From assembly GCF_013141775.1 (NCBI RefSeq), contig NZ_WHOB01000035.1, positions 29,079 through 93,078 on the forward strand: a stretch of DNA of 64,000 nt, read 5' to 3'. The notes beneath the pieces were generated by a model. The model did not search any database. It saw only the letters and a list, made by a program, of their open reading frames with translations, and was not told where the DNA came from. A program made the translations under genes and the position numbers. Source of the stretch: Paenibacillus phytohabitans. GTDB lineage: Bacteria > Bacillota > Bacilli > Paenibacillales > Paenibacillaceae. Shown piece by piece: positions 9,459-18,787 of this stretch (position 1 is the first letter of the stretch; each line of letters starts with the position of its first letter).

Positions 9459-10503
9459 CACCATTATCGGTGTCGGGATTCTCAGTTTCCCCCGTTACAT
9501 GGCATTAGCCGGGAACAGCAGCGCGCCCTTCATCGCATTCAGCGGCGTCGTCCTGTCTTTCCTCAGCTATTGGCTGCTCGCCTCCCTGTGCCAGCGTTTC
9601 CCCAAAGAGTCCCTCTTTGTGTTCAGCCGCAGGCTGATCGGACGTCCGCTAGCCACCGTCTTCACCGCGGTAATTCTGATATTGTTTATTACGCTGACAG
9701 GGATCACTACACGCCAGTTCGGAGATGTCGCCACAACCGTGCTGTATAAAAAAACACCAATTGAAGCCACCATTTTTCTGATGCTGCTCGTTAGCCTGCT
9801 CTCCTCCAGACGCAATGTTGTGAAGTTCTCGTATATCCATTTTTTCTACCTGCCGCTGATTGTCGGCTCTATCGTACTCACGATCCTCATCTCGCTGAAA
9901 AGCGTGGATCTCCTTAATCTGCAGCCCATTCTAATGTCACCTACCCTCGAATTCTGGAATGGTGCACGGGAGGCAAGCTATCTGTTCCAGAGCTCCTTCG
10001 TAATTACACTGCTGATTCCTTTCATGGAAAAGCCTAAGCACGCATTCCGCGCTGGCGCTCTGGCCATAATCATGTCGGGTGCCATCTATGTGCTGATCGT
10101 GATCGCCTCTGTGGGAATGTTTGGTGCGGAGGAGACCAAGCTGCTGATCTATCCCACGCTGGAAATGGCGCGTTCCGCAGCATTTGGTGAGGGTTTTCTT
10201 GAACGGCTGGATGCCATCTTCATCATTATCTGGGTCATTTCGGTCTATACAACGGTGTACACTACGTATTACATATCCGCCTACCTGATGCAGAACCTGT
10301 TCGCTCTCCGTGATCAGAGTATGGCCGCAAGTATGCTGCTGCCGCTGATCTTTGCTCTGGCGATGCTGCCCCCCAATGTCTTCGAGGCCTATAAATGGAT
10401 CCTTCACCTGGGCAATGCCGGAATGGCACTGATGGTTGGATATCCGCTGCTGCTATGGATAGCCTACTTCATCCGGCGCGCCGGGAAGGAGGCCTCCTCA
10501 TGA
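9406..10503 (+). CDS. Spore germination permease subunit B (GerAB/GerKB type)
   Basis: 365 residues with about ten membrane segments in the amino-acid permease fold; it starts NNLRQITTLRAAAVISSTIIGVG, as in endospore germination permeases. It would recognise the germinant. Two GTG codons compete: 9397 abuts the AGGAAGG sequence, while 9406 has it eight bases upstream, so I choose 9406. It overlaps the end of the A-subunit gene by about 50 bases and its stop overlaps the ATG of the C-subunit gene, so the three are coupled. Confidence 0.93.
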   Translation: MNNLRQITTLRAAAVISSTIIGVGILSFPRYMALAGNSSAPFIAFSGVVLSFLSYWLLASLCQRFPKESLFVFSRRLIGRPLATVFTAVILILFITLTGITTRQFGDVATTVLYKKTPIEATIFLMLLVSLLSSRRNVVKFSYIHFFYLPLIVGSIVLTILISLKSVDLLNLQPILMSPTLEFWNGAREASYLFQSSFVITLLIPFMEKPKHAFRAGALAIIMSGAIYVLIVIASVGMFGAEETKLLIYPTLEMARSAAFGEGFLERLDAIFIIIWVISVYTTVYTTYYISAYLMQNLFALRDQSMAASMLLPLIFALAMLPPNVFEAYKWILHLGNAGMALMVGYPLLLWIAYFIRRAGKEASS

Positions 10504-11726
10504 CCAGAAGGCTTCCGCGCTCCCTCGCCCTAATCCTAATGCTGGCTATGGCTGCCCCTGTTCTAAGCGGTTGCTGGGATCAGGTGGAAATTGAAGACCG
10601 GGCGCTTGTACTCGGGTTGTCCATTGATAAGGTATCAGCCAAAGAGGCAGAGAAAGGAGACGAAGTCACCCACATTCACGATGATCATCTGCCGGCAGAA
10701 ATGATCAGTGTGACCGCGCAGATTGCCGTTCCCGGCAGAGTGCCCCTTGGCCCCGGAAGCGGAGGGGGAAACCCGGGTGACGACAAGACGAGCCCGGTCT
10801 GGGTGGTTAGTGTACGCGGCATTTCACTCGACGATGCCATGAACAATCTGCAGCAGCAGATCGCCGACCCGCGTTATCTGGTTCATCTGCGGATCATTAT
10901 CATTAGCGAGGATATCGCCCGGGGCAATCTCGAGGAGCTCAATGACTATCTCCGGCGCAATCCGGAAATCCGGCGCAGAACCTGGCTGCTGGTCTCCGAA
11001 GGCAAAGCTTCTGATTTCATGGATGTGAATCCGCCGCTTCAGCGTGTGCCCACACTTTATATTTTGTCCATGATGGAGAAGTCGGTGTCCTCCGGGAAGT
11101 TCCCCCGGGATTATATCGGCACATTCTGGTCGGCGGATACCAAGTGGGGCCAGAGCGCTTACTTGCCTTATGTCGCATTGCGCAATAGAGATAATATCCT
11201 GATCAAAGGATTGGCTTATTTCAGCGGCGGAAGAATGGTCAACAAGACCGATCCGATTGAAATCGGCGGCTTCATGGCACTCAAGGGAATCGACCCGGGA
11301 GGTTATTCTACCCTCTTTCATACCAATAAGATGGGTATCGTCATGACCAAAATCAATGAGCGGTTCACCCGGACGCGGAGCTACATCAAGGACGGCAAAC
11401 CTTTTCTGTCGTATCAGGTCTTCCTGGAGGCCGATCTCGATGAGCATTATGGCAGCAATATCCCTGTCGACTCATCCGCCAAGCTGCAGGAAATTGAACG
11501 GGATTTCGAAGAACAGGTCCGAAGCATACTGACCGGACTGGTTAAGCAGACCCAGAAGGATCACTCCGATATTTTTGGCATGGGCGAAATGATCCGGAGT
11601 CACCATCCTGCCTACTGGAAAGAGCATATTCATGACAAAGATGACTGGGAAAGCCTGTATAGCAGCACTGAGGTAGACATTCAAATGAAGCTTCATATCC
11701 GGAGAGTGGGACTGAAAGACCAATAA
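10500..11726 (+). CDS. Germination receptor lipoprotein subunit C (GerAC/GerKC type)
   Basis: 408 residues from the ATG that overlaps the B-subunit stop (ATGA); a longer frame to 10395 lies inside the B gene. A lipoprotein signal ends in VLSGCWDQVEIEDRALV, the lipobox followed by the family hallmark CWDxxEIE. The C-terminal domain ends in the helix-rich receptor fold (LTGLVKQTQKDHSDIFGMGEMIRSHHPAYWKEH). It is lipid-anchored on the outer face of the inner spore membrane and is needed for receptor function. Confidence 0.94.
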   Translation: MTRRLPRSLALILMLAMAAPVLSGCWDQVEIEDRALVLGLSIDKVSAKEAEKGDEVTHIHDDHLPAEMISVTAQIAVPGRVPLGPGSGGGNPGDDKTSPVWVVSVRGISLDDAMNNLQQQIADPRYLVHLRIIIISEDIARGNLEELNDYLRRNPEIRRRTWLLVSEGKASDFMDVNPPLQRVPTLYILSMMEKSVSSGKFPRDYIGTFWSADTKWGQSAYLPYVALRNRDNILIKGLAYFSGGRMVNKTDPIEIGGFMALKGIDPGGYSTLFHTNKMGIVMTKINERFTRTRSYIKDGKPFLSYQVFLEADLDEHYGSNIPVDSSAKLQEIERDFEEQVRSILTGLVKQTQKDHSDIFGMGEMIRSHHPAYWKEHIHDKDDWESLYSSTEVDIQMKLHIRRVGLKDQ

Positions 11727-11772
11727 CCAGTCATTAAGTTCATGTATCTATATTTAGAAGGGAGCGATCCGC

Positions 11773-11958
11773 ATGGTCCGCCTGTTCGGAAGTCTGGTTA
11801 TCATATTGTTCGTCTCCACACTGATGCTGCTGGCGGTAGATGCCCGGATTTACAACAGCAAAGGCTGGCTCCGGGAGAAAAAATACGCAATGGTTCTGGG
11901 ATGGGCCTACGGCGCCATCTCCCTGGCTATCCTTATCGGGCTGATCATTTATGTCTAG
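11773..11958 (+). CDS. Small two-span membrane protein
   Basis: 61 residues with two hydrophobic spans (LFGSLVIILFVSTLMLLAV and MVLGWAYGAISLAILIGLIIYV) joined by a charged loop (DARIYNSKGWLREKK). AGAAGGGAG lies eight to twelve bases before the ATG. It follows the C-subunit gene by 46 bases with no terminator seen, so it is probably the fourth gene of the germination operon. It resembles small proteins that NCBI files as the CLC_0170 family, but I am not sure of that match. A role beside the receptor is a guess from position. Confidence 0.75.
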   Translation: MVRLFGSLVIILFVSTLMLLAVDARIYNSKGWLREKKYAMVLGWAYGAISLAILIGLIIYV

Positions 11959-12040
11959 CTGTCCCGGCACCCTCCGTAGTATTTCTTCACGGCCCATGGT
12001 ATATTGAGGAGTACAATATTACAGGACGGAGAATGCAGGC

Positions 12041-13093
12041 ATGAATACAAGAAGAAATCCCAAAGAGGGTTCCAAGCGGGGCGTGAAGCCCGCAGCAGCC
12101 TCCAAGGCCCAGCCTAAATCAGGAACCAGAAATCAGGGGAACAAGACCTCTAACCATAAACCGGGGGCAAGACCGGGAGCACCTGCCACAACAACAACCA
12201 AAACACCTGCCCAGATAAAATCCTATACGGTGTCCGAGCCCGCAGAGCTGCTGCCTTACCTGCTTAAGACGATTACGAATAAGGGACGGAATGCGGTCAA
12301 GTCGATGCTGTCCCGGGGACAGATATCGGTAAACGGCAAGCCGGTAACCCAGCATAACCATCAGCTCCATCCCGGTCAGACTGTGACGATTGATCAGGAG
12401 AAGCATGCAGAAGCCAAAGAAATGCTCGGCCTGACCATCGTCCATGAGGATGATGATATCATCGTCATTCAGAAGGATGCCGGACTGCTGTCGATTGCTA
12501 CCGGAGAAGACAATGAACTGACAGCTTACCGCCAACTGATGGAGCATGTGCGCCTGACGAATCCGAAGAACCGCGTCTTTGTGGTACACCGGCTGGACCG
12601 TGATACCTCAGGAGTCATGATGTTTGCCAAAAGCGAGGCGATTCAGCAGTCCCTGCAGAACAGCTGGAAAGAGACCGTCAAGGAACGCTCCTACGTGGCG
12701 CTGGTGGAAGGCGCAGTCAAGAAATCCGAAGGCACCATCAGCTCCTGGCTGAAGGAGACGTCTACGCTGAAGATGTACTCCAGTCCGCATGAAGGGGACG
12801 GGCTGCATGCCGTAACCCGTTATAAGCTGATCCAGGCCAACCGCCATTTCTCCCTGCTGGAAGTCCACCTGGAGACCGGACGGAAGAACCAGATCCGTGT
12901 CCACATGTCAGACATCGGGCATCCAATCGCCGGCGACAAGAAATACGGTGCAGAGACCAAAGCCGTCGGCCGTCTCGGTCTGCATGCCCGCGTGCTCTCG
13001 TTCGTTCATCCGACTACCGGAGATGTCCTCACCTTTGAGAGTCCGATTCCAAAGACATTCCTGAAGTATACTGCACCTGCGCCGACGAACTGA
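12041..13093 (+). CDS. RluA-family pseudouridine synthase
   Basis: 350 residues. A basic, Lys/Pro/Thr-rich N-terminal tail (about 55 residues) precedes an S4 RNA-binding domain (SMLSRGQISVNGKPVTQHNHQLHPGQTV) and the catalytic domain. HRLDRDTSGVMMFAKS contains the catalytic Asp, and GRKNQIRVHM is the conserved C-terminal motif. It isomerises uridine in rRNA or tRNA; the target cannot be read from sequence. The ATG is 82 bases after the small membrane protein gene. It converges on threonine synthase across a family A repeat. Confidence 0.92.
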   Translation: MNTRRNPKEGSKRGVKPAAASKAQPKSGTRNQGNKTSNHKPGARPGAPATTTTKTPAQIKSYTVSEPAELLPYLLKTITNKGRNAVKSMLSRGQISVNGKPVTQHNHQLHPGQTVTIDQEKHAEAKEMLGLTIVHEDDDIIVIQKDAGLLSIATGEDNELTAYRQLMEHVRLTNPKNRVFVVHRLDRDTSGVMMFAKSEAIQQSLQNSWKETVKERSYVALVEGAVKKSEGTISSWLKETSTLKMYSSPHEGDGLHAVTRYKLIQANRHFSLLEVHLETGRKNQIRVHMSDIGHPIAGDKKYGAETKAVGRLGLHARVLSFVHPTTGDVLTFESPIPKTFLKYTAPAPTN

Positions 13094-13161
13094 TTAAGCC
13101 CGGCTAATTTCTTAGTCAGTTACTAGAGTGTGATTCCACTCCAGACACATTTATTCGCGTA

Positions 13162-13182
13162 ACTAAAGGAAAATGAGAGGCA
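13162..13182 (+). terminator. Probable terminator hairpin after the pseudouridine synthase
   Basis: ATGAGAGGC and GCCTCTCAT form a nine-base stem around a four-base loop. The following tract (TTGTCGCTTT) is only weakly T-rich, so efficiency is uncertain. Confidence 0.55.
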
Positions 13183-13261
13183 TTTATGCCTCTCATTTGT
13201 CGCTTTCGGGAATTCTCCCCGATTCGATTCATCCGCTTGCTGTGGCAGAGATCGGGCATCG

Positions 13262-13450
13262 TTCTATGAAATCCTGCACATAATACAACATTCCCCTCCT
13301 CCTATCGGCCCAAAAACCACTATTGTTGTACAAACTGCAACATTTCACCTTGTTCAAGCGGCTCAGCAGAATTATTCTTGTATTTCATACAACAATACGC
13401 CCGATCACCCGGCTATCCATCAATCAAAGTTGCAAAACGTACAACATTTA
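13262..13450 (+). repeat. Family A dispersed element, copy 2
   Basis: It begins TTCTATGAAATCCTGCACA and ends GTACAACATTTATAT. Four palindromic units have right arms at 13284, 13336, 13388 and 13440, exactly 52 bp apart. Units and spacers both align with copy 1. It lies between two convergent genes. A 66-codon frame over it translates the repeat and is not a gene. The rest of 13094-13261 shows a short inverted repeat (13160-13199, GAGAGGCATTTATGCCTCTC) that may be a weak terminator of the synthase gene. Confidence 0.88.
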
Positions 13451-13553
13451 TATTTACAGTGTCTATAGTGCTTCCCAAGAAGCCTCCACTCCGCCGCTAA
13501 AGAATCCAGTGTACAGGTATTGACGTATTCCGCCAGTCCCGCAATCATCCGGC

Positions 13554-14759
13554 TTAGATAAACTCCCCGATCTCCAGCAACGGCGGATCGGTCTGCACGG
13601 AGTCGGGATATTTAATGCCCGCGCCTGTGTTCAGCACGACCACCCGGTCCTCCGGCCGAATCCAGCCCGACTGCGCCAGCTTGCGCGCAGCGGCGAAGGC
13701 GGCGGCACCTTCCGGACAGATGAACGAGCCCTCCAGCCGGGCAATCTTCTCCTGCTCGATGCTCATCTCCGCATCAGAGACAGCGATTGCCACGCCGTCC
13801 GTCTCATAGACGGCCTTCAGCACCAGGAAGTCGCCCAGCGCCTTCGGTACATTGATGCCGAAGGCGGCGGTGGCGGAATCCGGCCAGAACTGCGAACGCT
13901 CGGCCTTCTCTTCCCACGCCTTCACGATCGGCGCACAGCCTTCGGCCTGCACGGCAACCAGCCGCGGCAGCGGGCCTTGCACCCAGCCAAGCTCCTGCAG
14001 CTCCTGCAGCGCTTTGTAAATGCCGATTAATCCGACTCCGCCTCCGGTGGGATAGAGAATTACATCCGGCATTTCCCAGCCAAGCTGCTCGGCAATCTCC
14101 AGCCCCATCGTCTTCTTGCCTTCGATGCGGTAAGGCTCCTTCAGGGTGGAGGCGTCATACAGTCCCTTATCCGCCACCTCCCGGGCCACGATCGCACCGG
14201 CATCGCTGATCAGGCCGTTGACCAGATACAGCTTCGCTCCGGCAAGCGCCACTTCGCTGCGCGTAATCTTCGGCGCATCCTGCGGCATCACAATCGTTGC
14301 CTCAATGCCCGCCCTTGCCGAATAAAGCGCCCATGCTGCTCCGGCATTGCCGTTCGTCGGCATGGCCAGCCCTGTTACGCCAAGCTCCTTCGCTTTCGAG
14401 ACACCAACCGCTGCCCCGCGTGCCTTGAAGCTGCCGCTCGGCACCAGACTCTCATCCTTCATTAACAATGAAGAGATACCATAGTCTTCTCCGAGACGCG
14501 GCAGTGCAAGCAGCGGCGTCATTCCTTCCCCGAGTGTGACCACATGGCCCTCCTCCACTACCGGAAGCAGTTCATGGTACCGCCATAAATCAGGATTCCT
14601 GCTGCTCAAATCCTCTTTCGACCATTCCCTCTTCAATCGTTCCAGATCATACCGCACCAGCAGCGGCGATCCGCATGTACAGAGCTGGCGCACAGCATCA
14701 GCACTATAGTGTTCTCCACATTGCGGACATTCCAAATGTGATATATAGCTGTAACTCAT
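13554..14759 (-). CDS. thrC: Threonine synthase
   Basis: 401 residues. An N-terminal rubredoxin-like knuckle (CPQCGEHY ... LCTCG) is common in the long threonine synthases of this fold. The PLP lysine is in KDESLVPSGSFKARGA and the phosphate cup in LYPTGGGVGLIG. It converts O-phosphohomoserine to threonine. Because it is alone and PLP fold-type II members are similar, another lyase of the family remains possible. The gene stands apart, bounded by the ABC-operon terminator upstream and a family A repeat downstream. Confidence 0.85.
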   Translation of the reverse strand: MSYSYISHLECPQCGEHYSADAVRQLCTCGSPLLVRYDLERLKREWSKEDLSSRNPDLWRYHELLPVVEEGHVVTLGEGMTPLLALPRLGEDYGISSLLMKDESLVPSGSFKARGAAVGVSKAKELGVTGLAMPTNGNAGAAWALYSARAGIEATIVMPQDAPKITRSEVALAGAKLYLVNGLISDAGAIVAREVADKGLYDASTLKEPYRIEGKKTMGLEIAEQLGWEMPDVILYPTGGGVGLIGIYKALQELQELGWVQGPLPRLVAVQAEGCAPIVKAWEEKAERSQFWPDSATAAFGINVPKALGDFLVLKAVYETDGVAIAVSDAEMSIEQEKIARLEGSFICPEGAAAFAAARKLAQSGWIRPEDRVVVLNTGAGIKYPDSVQTDPPLLEIGEFI

Positions 14760-14863
14760 CCGGCACTCCCCCTTCTTATTATGGCTGTCATTCCATTTTA
14801 AACTTAGTATATAGGATTAGTCTGCTTAACTCTATTACCATCCTGTGAAATCCTCTTTCACCT

Positions 14864-14892
14864 AAAAAAGACACCCGCAAGGGTGCCTTTTC
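14864..14892 (-). terminator. Terminator of the amino acid ABC operon
   Basis: On the minus strand GGCACCC-TTGC-GGGTGTC is followed by six T. It closes the operon whose last gene ends at 14951. The plus strand also has a short T run, so it may work weakly in both directions. Confidence 0.88.
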
Positions 14893-14950
14893 ATGCTCAC
14901 TATCTGATCTCGTACCAGTTCCTCAGACCTAACGCCATAGCGCGGCCGAA

Positions 14951-15832
14951 TTACTCTACCTTACCGCCTTCAACTACCAGCTCGTCAGTATAGCCTTCTC
15001 CATAGACTTCATTTAATGTATCGTTATAGGCCTGATGAATGAATTGCTCTTTACCGATGGTTTCAAGCTCTGTATTGATCCAGTTCAGCAGCTCCGTGTT
15101 GCCTTTGGCTACTGCCGGGGCAATCGTATCCTGTCCGCCAAACGCCGGGATGCTTACCGTGAAGCCGGGATTGGACTTCGCCCAGGCGATCAGCTCGGTG
15201 TTATCGTTGGCAATCGCTGCACCGCGTCCGTCTTTGAGTGCTGCAAAGATCTCTGTGTACTGGTCAAATTTCAGCAGCTCAATGTCCGGGTACTCTTTAG
15301 TGAAGTAAGTTTCTGCTGTGGTTCCTTTGGCAACGATAAGCTTCTGGCCTTTCTCCTTCAGCTGGTCAATCGAAGTAACCGGTGCACTGTCAGGGGATAC
15401 GATCCCGAAGGACAGCTTCATATACGGATTGGCAAAATCCACTTTTTCTTTTCTTTCATCCGTTACGGTGAAGTTAGCCATAATGATATCTACTTTATTG
15501 GATTCCAGGTAAGCGACGCGGCTGGCCGCATCGACCAGAACGAATTCCGCCTTGGATTCATCCCCGAGCAGGTCCTTGGCGAATCTTTTGGCGATATAGA
15601 CGTCGAAGCCCTGATTCTTGCCGTCGGCATCCACATATCCAAATGGCGGTTTATCCGCAAAAACACCAATCCGGACCTTGCCGTCCTTCTTCAGCTGTTC
15701 AATAGAAGCAAACTTGGATGAGGCCGACCCTGCACTATTATCCTTGTTATCCGAATTACCACAAGCGGTTAAGCCCGCCAGCAATAAACCCGCTGCCATA
15801 AATGATACTGCCCATTTCATCCCTTTTCTCAT
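14951..15832 (-). CDS. Amino acid ABC transporter substrate-binding lipoprotein
   Basis: 293 residues. The signal peptide ends in the lipobox LTAC (about residue 26). The mature domain has the polar amino acid binding fold (VRIGVFADKPPFGYVDADGKNQGFDVYIAKR; VDIIMANFTVTDERKEKVDFANPY). It would bind the ligand outside the cell and deliver it to the two permeases encoded upstream. The ligand could be glutamate, cystine/cysteine or a similar polar amino acid; sequence alone does not decide. It is the last gene of a four-gene operon. Confidence 0.93.
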   Translation of the reverse strand: MRKGMKWAVSFMAAGLLLAGLTACGNSDNKDNSAGSASSKFASIEQLKKDGKVRIGVFADKPPFGYVDADGKNQGFDVYIAKRFAKDLLGDESKAEFVLVDAASRVAYLESNKVDIIMANFTVTDERKEKVDFANPYMKLSFGIVSPDSAPVTSIDQLKEKGQKLIVAKGTTAETYFTKEYPDIELLKFDQYTEIFAALKDGRGAAIANDNTELIAWAKSNPGFTVSIPAFGGQDTIAPAVAKGNTELLNWINTELETIGKEQFIHQAYNDTLNEVYGEGYTDELVVEGGKVE

Positions 15833-15861
15833 TCCTCTTCATCCCCTGTTTTCTATGATTT

Positions 15862-16608
15862 TTAATACTGAAATATATCCAGAAAGTGCTGTGCACGCTC
15901 TGTCGCTGGTTGGGTGAAAAATTGCTGCGGCTCCGCGATCTCACAAATGCTGCCCTGATCCATAAATACGATCCGGTCACCTACAGACTTGGCAAAGCCC
16001 ATTTCATGGGTCACGATAATCATCGTCATGCCCTGTTCGGCAAGCCCCAGAATAACATCCAGCACTTCGCGCACCATTTCAGGATCAAGCGAAGCCGTTA
16101 CTTCATCGAATAACATGATCTCGGGGTTCATACATAACGCGCGTACAATCGCGATCCGCTGCTTCTGTCCTCCGGACAGCTGCCGGGGATAAGCATCCTT
16201 GCGGTCCAGCAGCCCGACCCGGCCCAGCAGCTGCTCTGCCTGCTGCCGCGCTTCTTTCGGTTCTCTCTTTTGCACCTTGAGAGGTCCGAGCAGAATGTTG
16301 TCCAGCACCGTCATATGCGAGAACAGCTCATAATTCTGAAACACCATCCCGATGCGCTGCCTGACTTCACGCCAATTCACCTGCGGCCCGGCCAGATCCT
16401 GGCCATGGTAGCTGATTCTTCCGCCCTGCACGGGCTCCAGCCCGTTAAGACATCGCAGGAGCGTGCTTTTTCCGCAGCCGGACGGGCCGAGAATAACTGT
16501 TACTTCCCCTTTAACTACCTGCAGATCAATGCCGCTTAGAACCAGCCGTTCTCCGAAGCTTTTCTGCAATCCTTCTACCTCCAGCAACAGTTCGCCGGTA
16601 TTTATCAT
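15862..16608 (-). CDS. Amino acid ABC transporter ATP-binding protein (GlnQ type)
   Basis: 248 residues with Walker [11 protein letters not shown]-loop, signature [11 protein letters not shown], Walker [13 protein letters not shown] and switch His in VTHEMGFA. The short length and motif set match polar amino acid importers. It powers transport from the cytoplasmic face. It lies 22 bases after the second permease gene and 29 bases before the binding protein gene. Confidence 0.96.
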   Translation of the reverse strand: MINTGELLLEVEGLQKSFGERLVLSGIDLQVVKGEVTVILGPSGCGKSTLLRCLNGLEPVQGGRISYHGQDLAGPQVNWREVRQRIGMVFQNYELFSHMTVLDNILLGPLKVQKREPKEARQQAEQLLGRVGLLDRKDAYPRQLSGGQKQRIAIVRALCMNPEIMLFDEVTASLDPEMVREVLDVILGLAEQGMTMIIVTHEMGFAKSVGDRIVFMDQGSICEIAEPQQFFTQPATERAQHFLDIFQY

Positions 16609-16630
16609 GATTATCGTTCCTTCCTAACGG

Positions 16631-17308
16631 CTAATTCTGCCATCTGCGTTCCACTCTCCGGGAAATACGGGATAACGGGAAACATACGGCAAAGTACAGG
16701 ATAAAGATGAAGCCATACACCCAAAACGAAGCGGTTGGCGCTTTGATGACCCCAAGCTCAATGATCTGCTGCCCGATCTTCACAACCTCTATGACTCCAA
16801 TCAGCACAACGAGCGAGGTGGTCTTGATCATCCGTGTCGCCAGGTTAATTGCGCCAGGCACCATTCTGCGGATAGCCTGGGGGATAAGAATATACCGGTA
16901 CAGCTGCCCCCGGCTGAGTCCCAGCGCTGCACCCGATTCCTCCTGATGCTTCGGCATGGACTGCAGCGCCCCCCGCACAATGTCGCCAATCTCGGCCGCT
17001 CCCCACAGGCTGAACACCAGAATGGAAGTCGTCTCACCGCTAATGTCGATATTTAATAGAGGTGTGAAGCTGAAATGCACAACGTAGAGCCAGACCAGAA
17101 TCGGTATGATCCGGAAGGCCTCCAGATACAACCGTAGCAATGCCTGCAACGGCTTCACGTTCAGCGTCCGGAGCAGCCCCATCACTATGCCCAGCACCGT
17201 CCCGATCACAATGGAAACAAACGAAATTTCAATGGTGACCAGCAGACCGCCGAGCAGACGCTCGAAGTTCGAGCCTTCAAACAGTACCTCAATCCCCGAA
17301 TTCTGCAT
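16631..17308 (-). CDS. Amino acid ABC transporter permease
   Basis: 225 residues with about five membrane spans. The coupling-helix motif is EESGAALGLSRGQLYRYILIPQAIRRMVPG, the EAA loop that contacts the ATPase. The N-terminal GGLLVTIEISFVSIVIGTVLG is typical of His/Met permease-like subunits. It overlaps the end of the first permease gene by 20 bases, which indicates coupled translation. Confidence 0.95.
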   Translation of the reverse strand: MQNSGIEVLFEGSNFERLLGGLLVTIEISFVSIVIGTVLGIVMGLLRTLNVKPLQALLRLYLEAFRIIPILVWLYVVHFSFTPLLNIDISGETTSILVFSLWGAAEIGDIVRGALQSMPKHQEESGAALGLSRGQLYRYILIPQAIRRMVPGAINLATRMIKTTSLVVLIGVIEVVKIGQQIIELGVIKAPTASFWVYGFIFILYFAVCFPLSRISRRVERRWQN

Positions 17309-17960
17309 ATCTTACCTTCCTTTCCAGCCAGCTCAGCACAACCGACAGAGGAAGCACCAGAATGAGATAAGCGGCCACCAGCAGCAGCAGGGATTCCGCT
17401 GTTTTGTAATGCATGCCGATCAGATCCTTCGCCACATTCATCAGATCCATTAAGGCGATTGCTCCGACAATGGAGGTCTCCTTGAGCAGAAAAATCACAT
17501 TCGCTCCCAGTGAAGGAATGCTGATGGCAAAAGCCTGCGGAAGAATAACATATCTGGCGAGCTGGGTCCGGGATAATCCGATACTAAGTCCCGACTCCAC
17601 CTGTGTCCTGCTTACAGCTTCCATTCCGCCGCGGAAAGCCTCGGTCATATAACTGCCTCCCAGGAAGGTCAGCCCGACAATGGCACAGGTGACCTCGCTC
17701 ATCCGAAGGCCGACCTTAGGCAAGCCATAGTATAGGAAGAACAGCTGTACCAGCAGCGGGGTATTCCTCGACAGCTCGATATAAGCTTGAATAATGAAGC
17801 TGATGCCCTTCACTTTGTAATACAGGATAACGCTGAATATCAGTCCCAGCACCAGCGAGAACAGAATGGCCCAGAAGGCCAGCTTCAAGGTTAGCCACAT
17901 CGCGTCACCATACAGCGGCAGGCTCTCGGCGATAAACTCCCAATCCAAATTCATAACCAT
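17289..17960 (-). CDS. Amino acid ABC transporter permease
   Basis: 223 residues, paralogous to the next gene. The EAA loop is VESGLSIGLSRTQLARYVILPQAFAISIPS. The motif ELSRNTPLLVQLFFLYYGLP is the usual first cytoplasmic loop of polar amino acid permeases. It is the first gene of the operon, with the promoter about 190 bases upstream. Confidence 0.95.
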   Translation of the reverse strand: MVMNLDWEFIAESLPLYGDAMWLTLKLAFWAILFSLVLGLIFSVILYYKVKGISFIIQAYIELSRNTPLLVQLFFLYYGLPKVGLRMSEVTCAIVGLTFLGGSYMTEAFRGGMEAVSRTQVESGLSIGLSRTQLARYVILPQAFAISIPSLGANVIFLLKETSIVGAIALMDLMNVAKDLIGMHYKTAESLLLLVAAYLILVLPLSVVLSWLERKVRYAEFGD

Positions 17961-18038
17961 TCACAACCCTTTGTCTGTAAATAAAATCCCCCATGAATGC
18001 AGAAAACTAACTATTCAAATGTGAAAACCCAACTTTAT

Positions 18039-18056
18039 AGGCGGCTTAAGACGCCT
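18039..18056. promoter_or_regulatory. 18-bp palindrome in the ABC operon leader
   Basis: AGGCGGCTTAAGACGCCT is a palindrome with one mismatched pair. It lies in the transcribed leader between the promoter at 18148-18176 and the first permease gene. It could be an operator for a dimeric regulator or a small RNA hairpin; I cannot say which. Confidence 0.45.
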
Positions 18057-18147
18057 TTGGATTTTTGTGAGCAACGATGATTGCCCTATGTACAATTCTG
18101 CCAAACTATTTAAAATTCTTACAAAAACCTCACATACTGTGGTAATC

Positions 18148-18176
18148 ATCTTATTCACATAATGCCTACTTGTCAA
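18148..18176 (-). promoter_or_regulatory. Sigma-A-type promoter of the ABC operon
   Basis: On the minus strand TTGACA (18176-18171), a 17-base spacer and TAAGAT (18153-18148). Both hexamers are near consensus and the spacing is ideal. It would give a leader of about 180 bases. Confidence 0.75.
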
Positions 18177-18247
18177 CTATGTTTTCTTAATTTTCACTCT
18201 TTTCCGCGTCATGGTACAATACAGAGAAACGTTAGAAGGTGCCGCTC

Positions 18248-18763
18248 TTGTTCCATCCTACTGTATTTGACAATATTAAAATCGCTTTTGAGAACCAGAT
18301 CTACGACTATGATAATCTGGATGGAATCCTTGTCGTGACGGACCGGTCGGATTTGCTGAACCTCGCGCTGATGTCACGGGAGTTCAGTCTCTCCTTCAAA
18401 TTGACTGAAGGCAATAATGTAACCTCCGAAATTATGCTGCAATCTTCGGTGAAGGATCTGGGCGACGAAATTATGGAAACACCGGGGAGTGATCCCGGTT
18501 GCACTCTTCTATTACGCTTTTATATGGAGATTGACGATGTGAATGTGCAGTGTCCAGCGGCGGAGAAGATTCTGTCTACGATCTGGGGGCCGGATTTCCA
18601 GCCTGTCCAGTCCCTCAGCTTCCGCTACGGCCAGGAAGGCGATACGTACAATAACTGCATAGAACTGCAGTTCAAGCGACAAATCACTGAAGAACAGATG
18701 GAAGATATTCCGAACCTTCTGAAGTTCCTGCTGCAAAGCGCCGGGGAACTGGAGGAGGTATAA
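18248..18763 (+). CDS. Unknown protein
   Basis: I do not recognise a family. 171 residues from TTG 18248, which has AGAAGG eight bases upstream; GTG 18239 would overlap that ribosome site. There is no signal peptide or membrane span. The protein is acidic and mixes strands and helices, with short motifs GCTLLLRFYMEIDDV and LSFRYGQEGDTYNNCIELQFKR. A -10-like TACAAT at 18215-18220 precedes it. It is followed 24 bases later by a membrane protein gene, so the two are probably co-transcribed. Confidence 0.75.
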   Translation: MFHPTVFDNIKIAFENQIYDYDNLDGILVVTDRSDLLNLALMSREFSLSFKLTEGNNVTSEIMLQSSVKDLGDEIMETPGSDPGCTLLLRFYMEIDDVNVQCPAAEKILSTIWGPDFQPVQSLSFRYGQEGDTYNNCIELQFKRQITEEQMEDIPNLLKFLLQSAGELEEV

Positions 18764-18787
18764 TTCTTAAGGCGGGGTGAACTGCAT

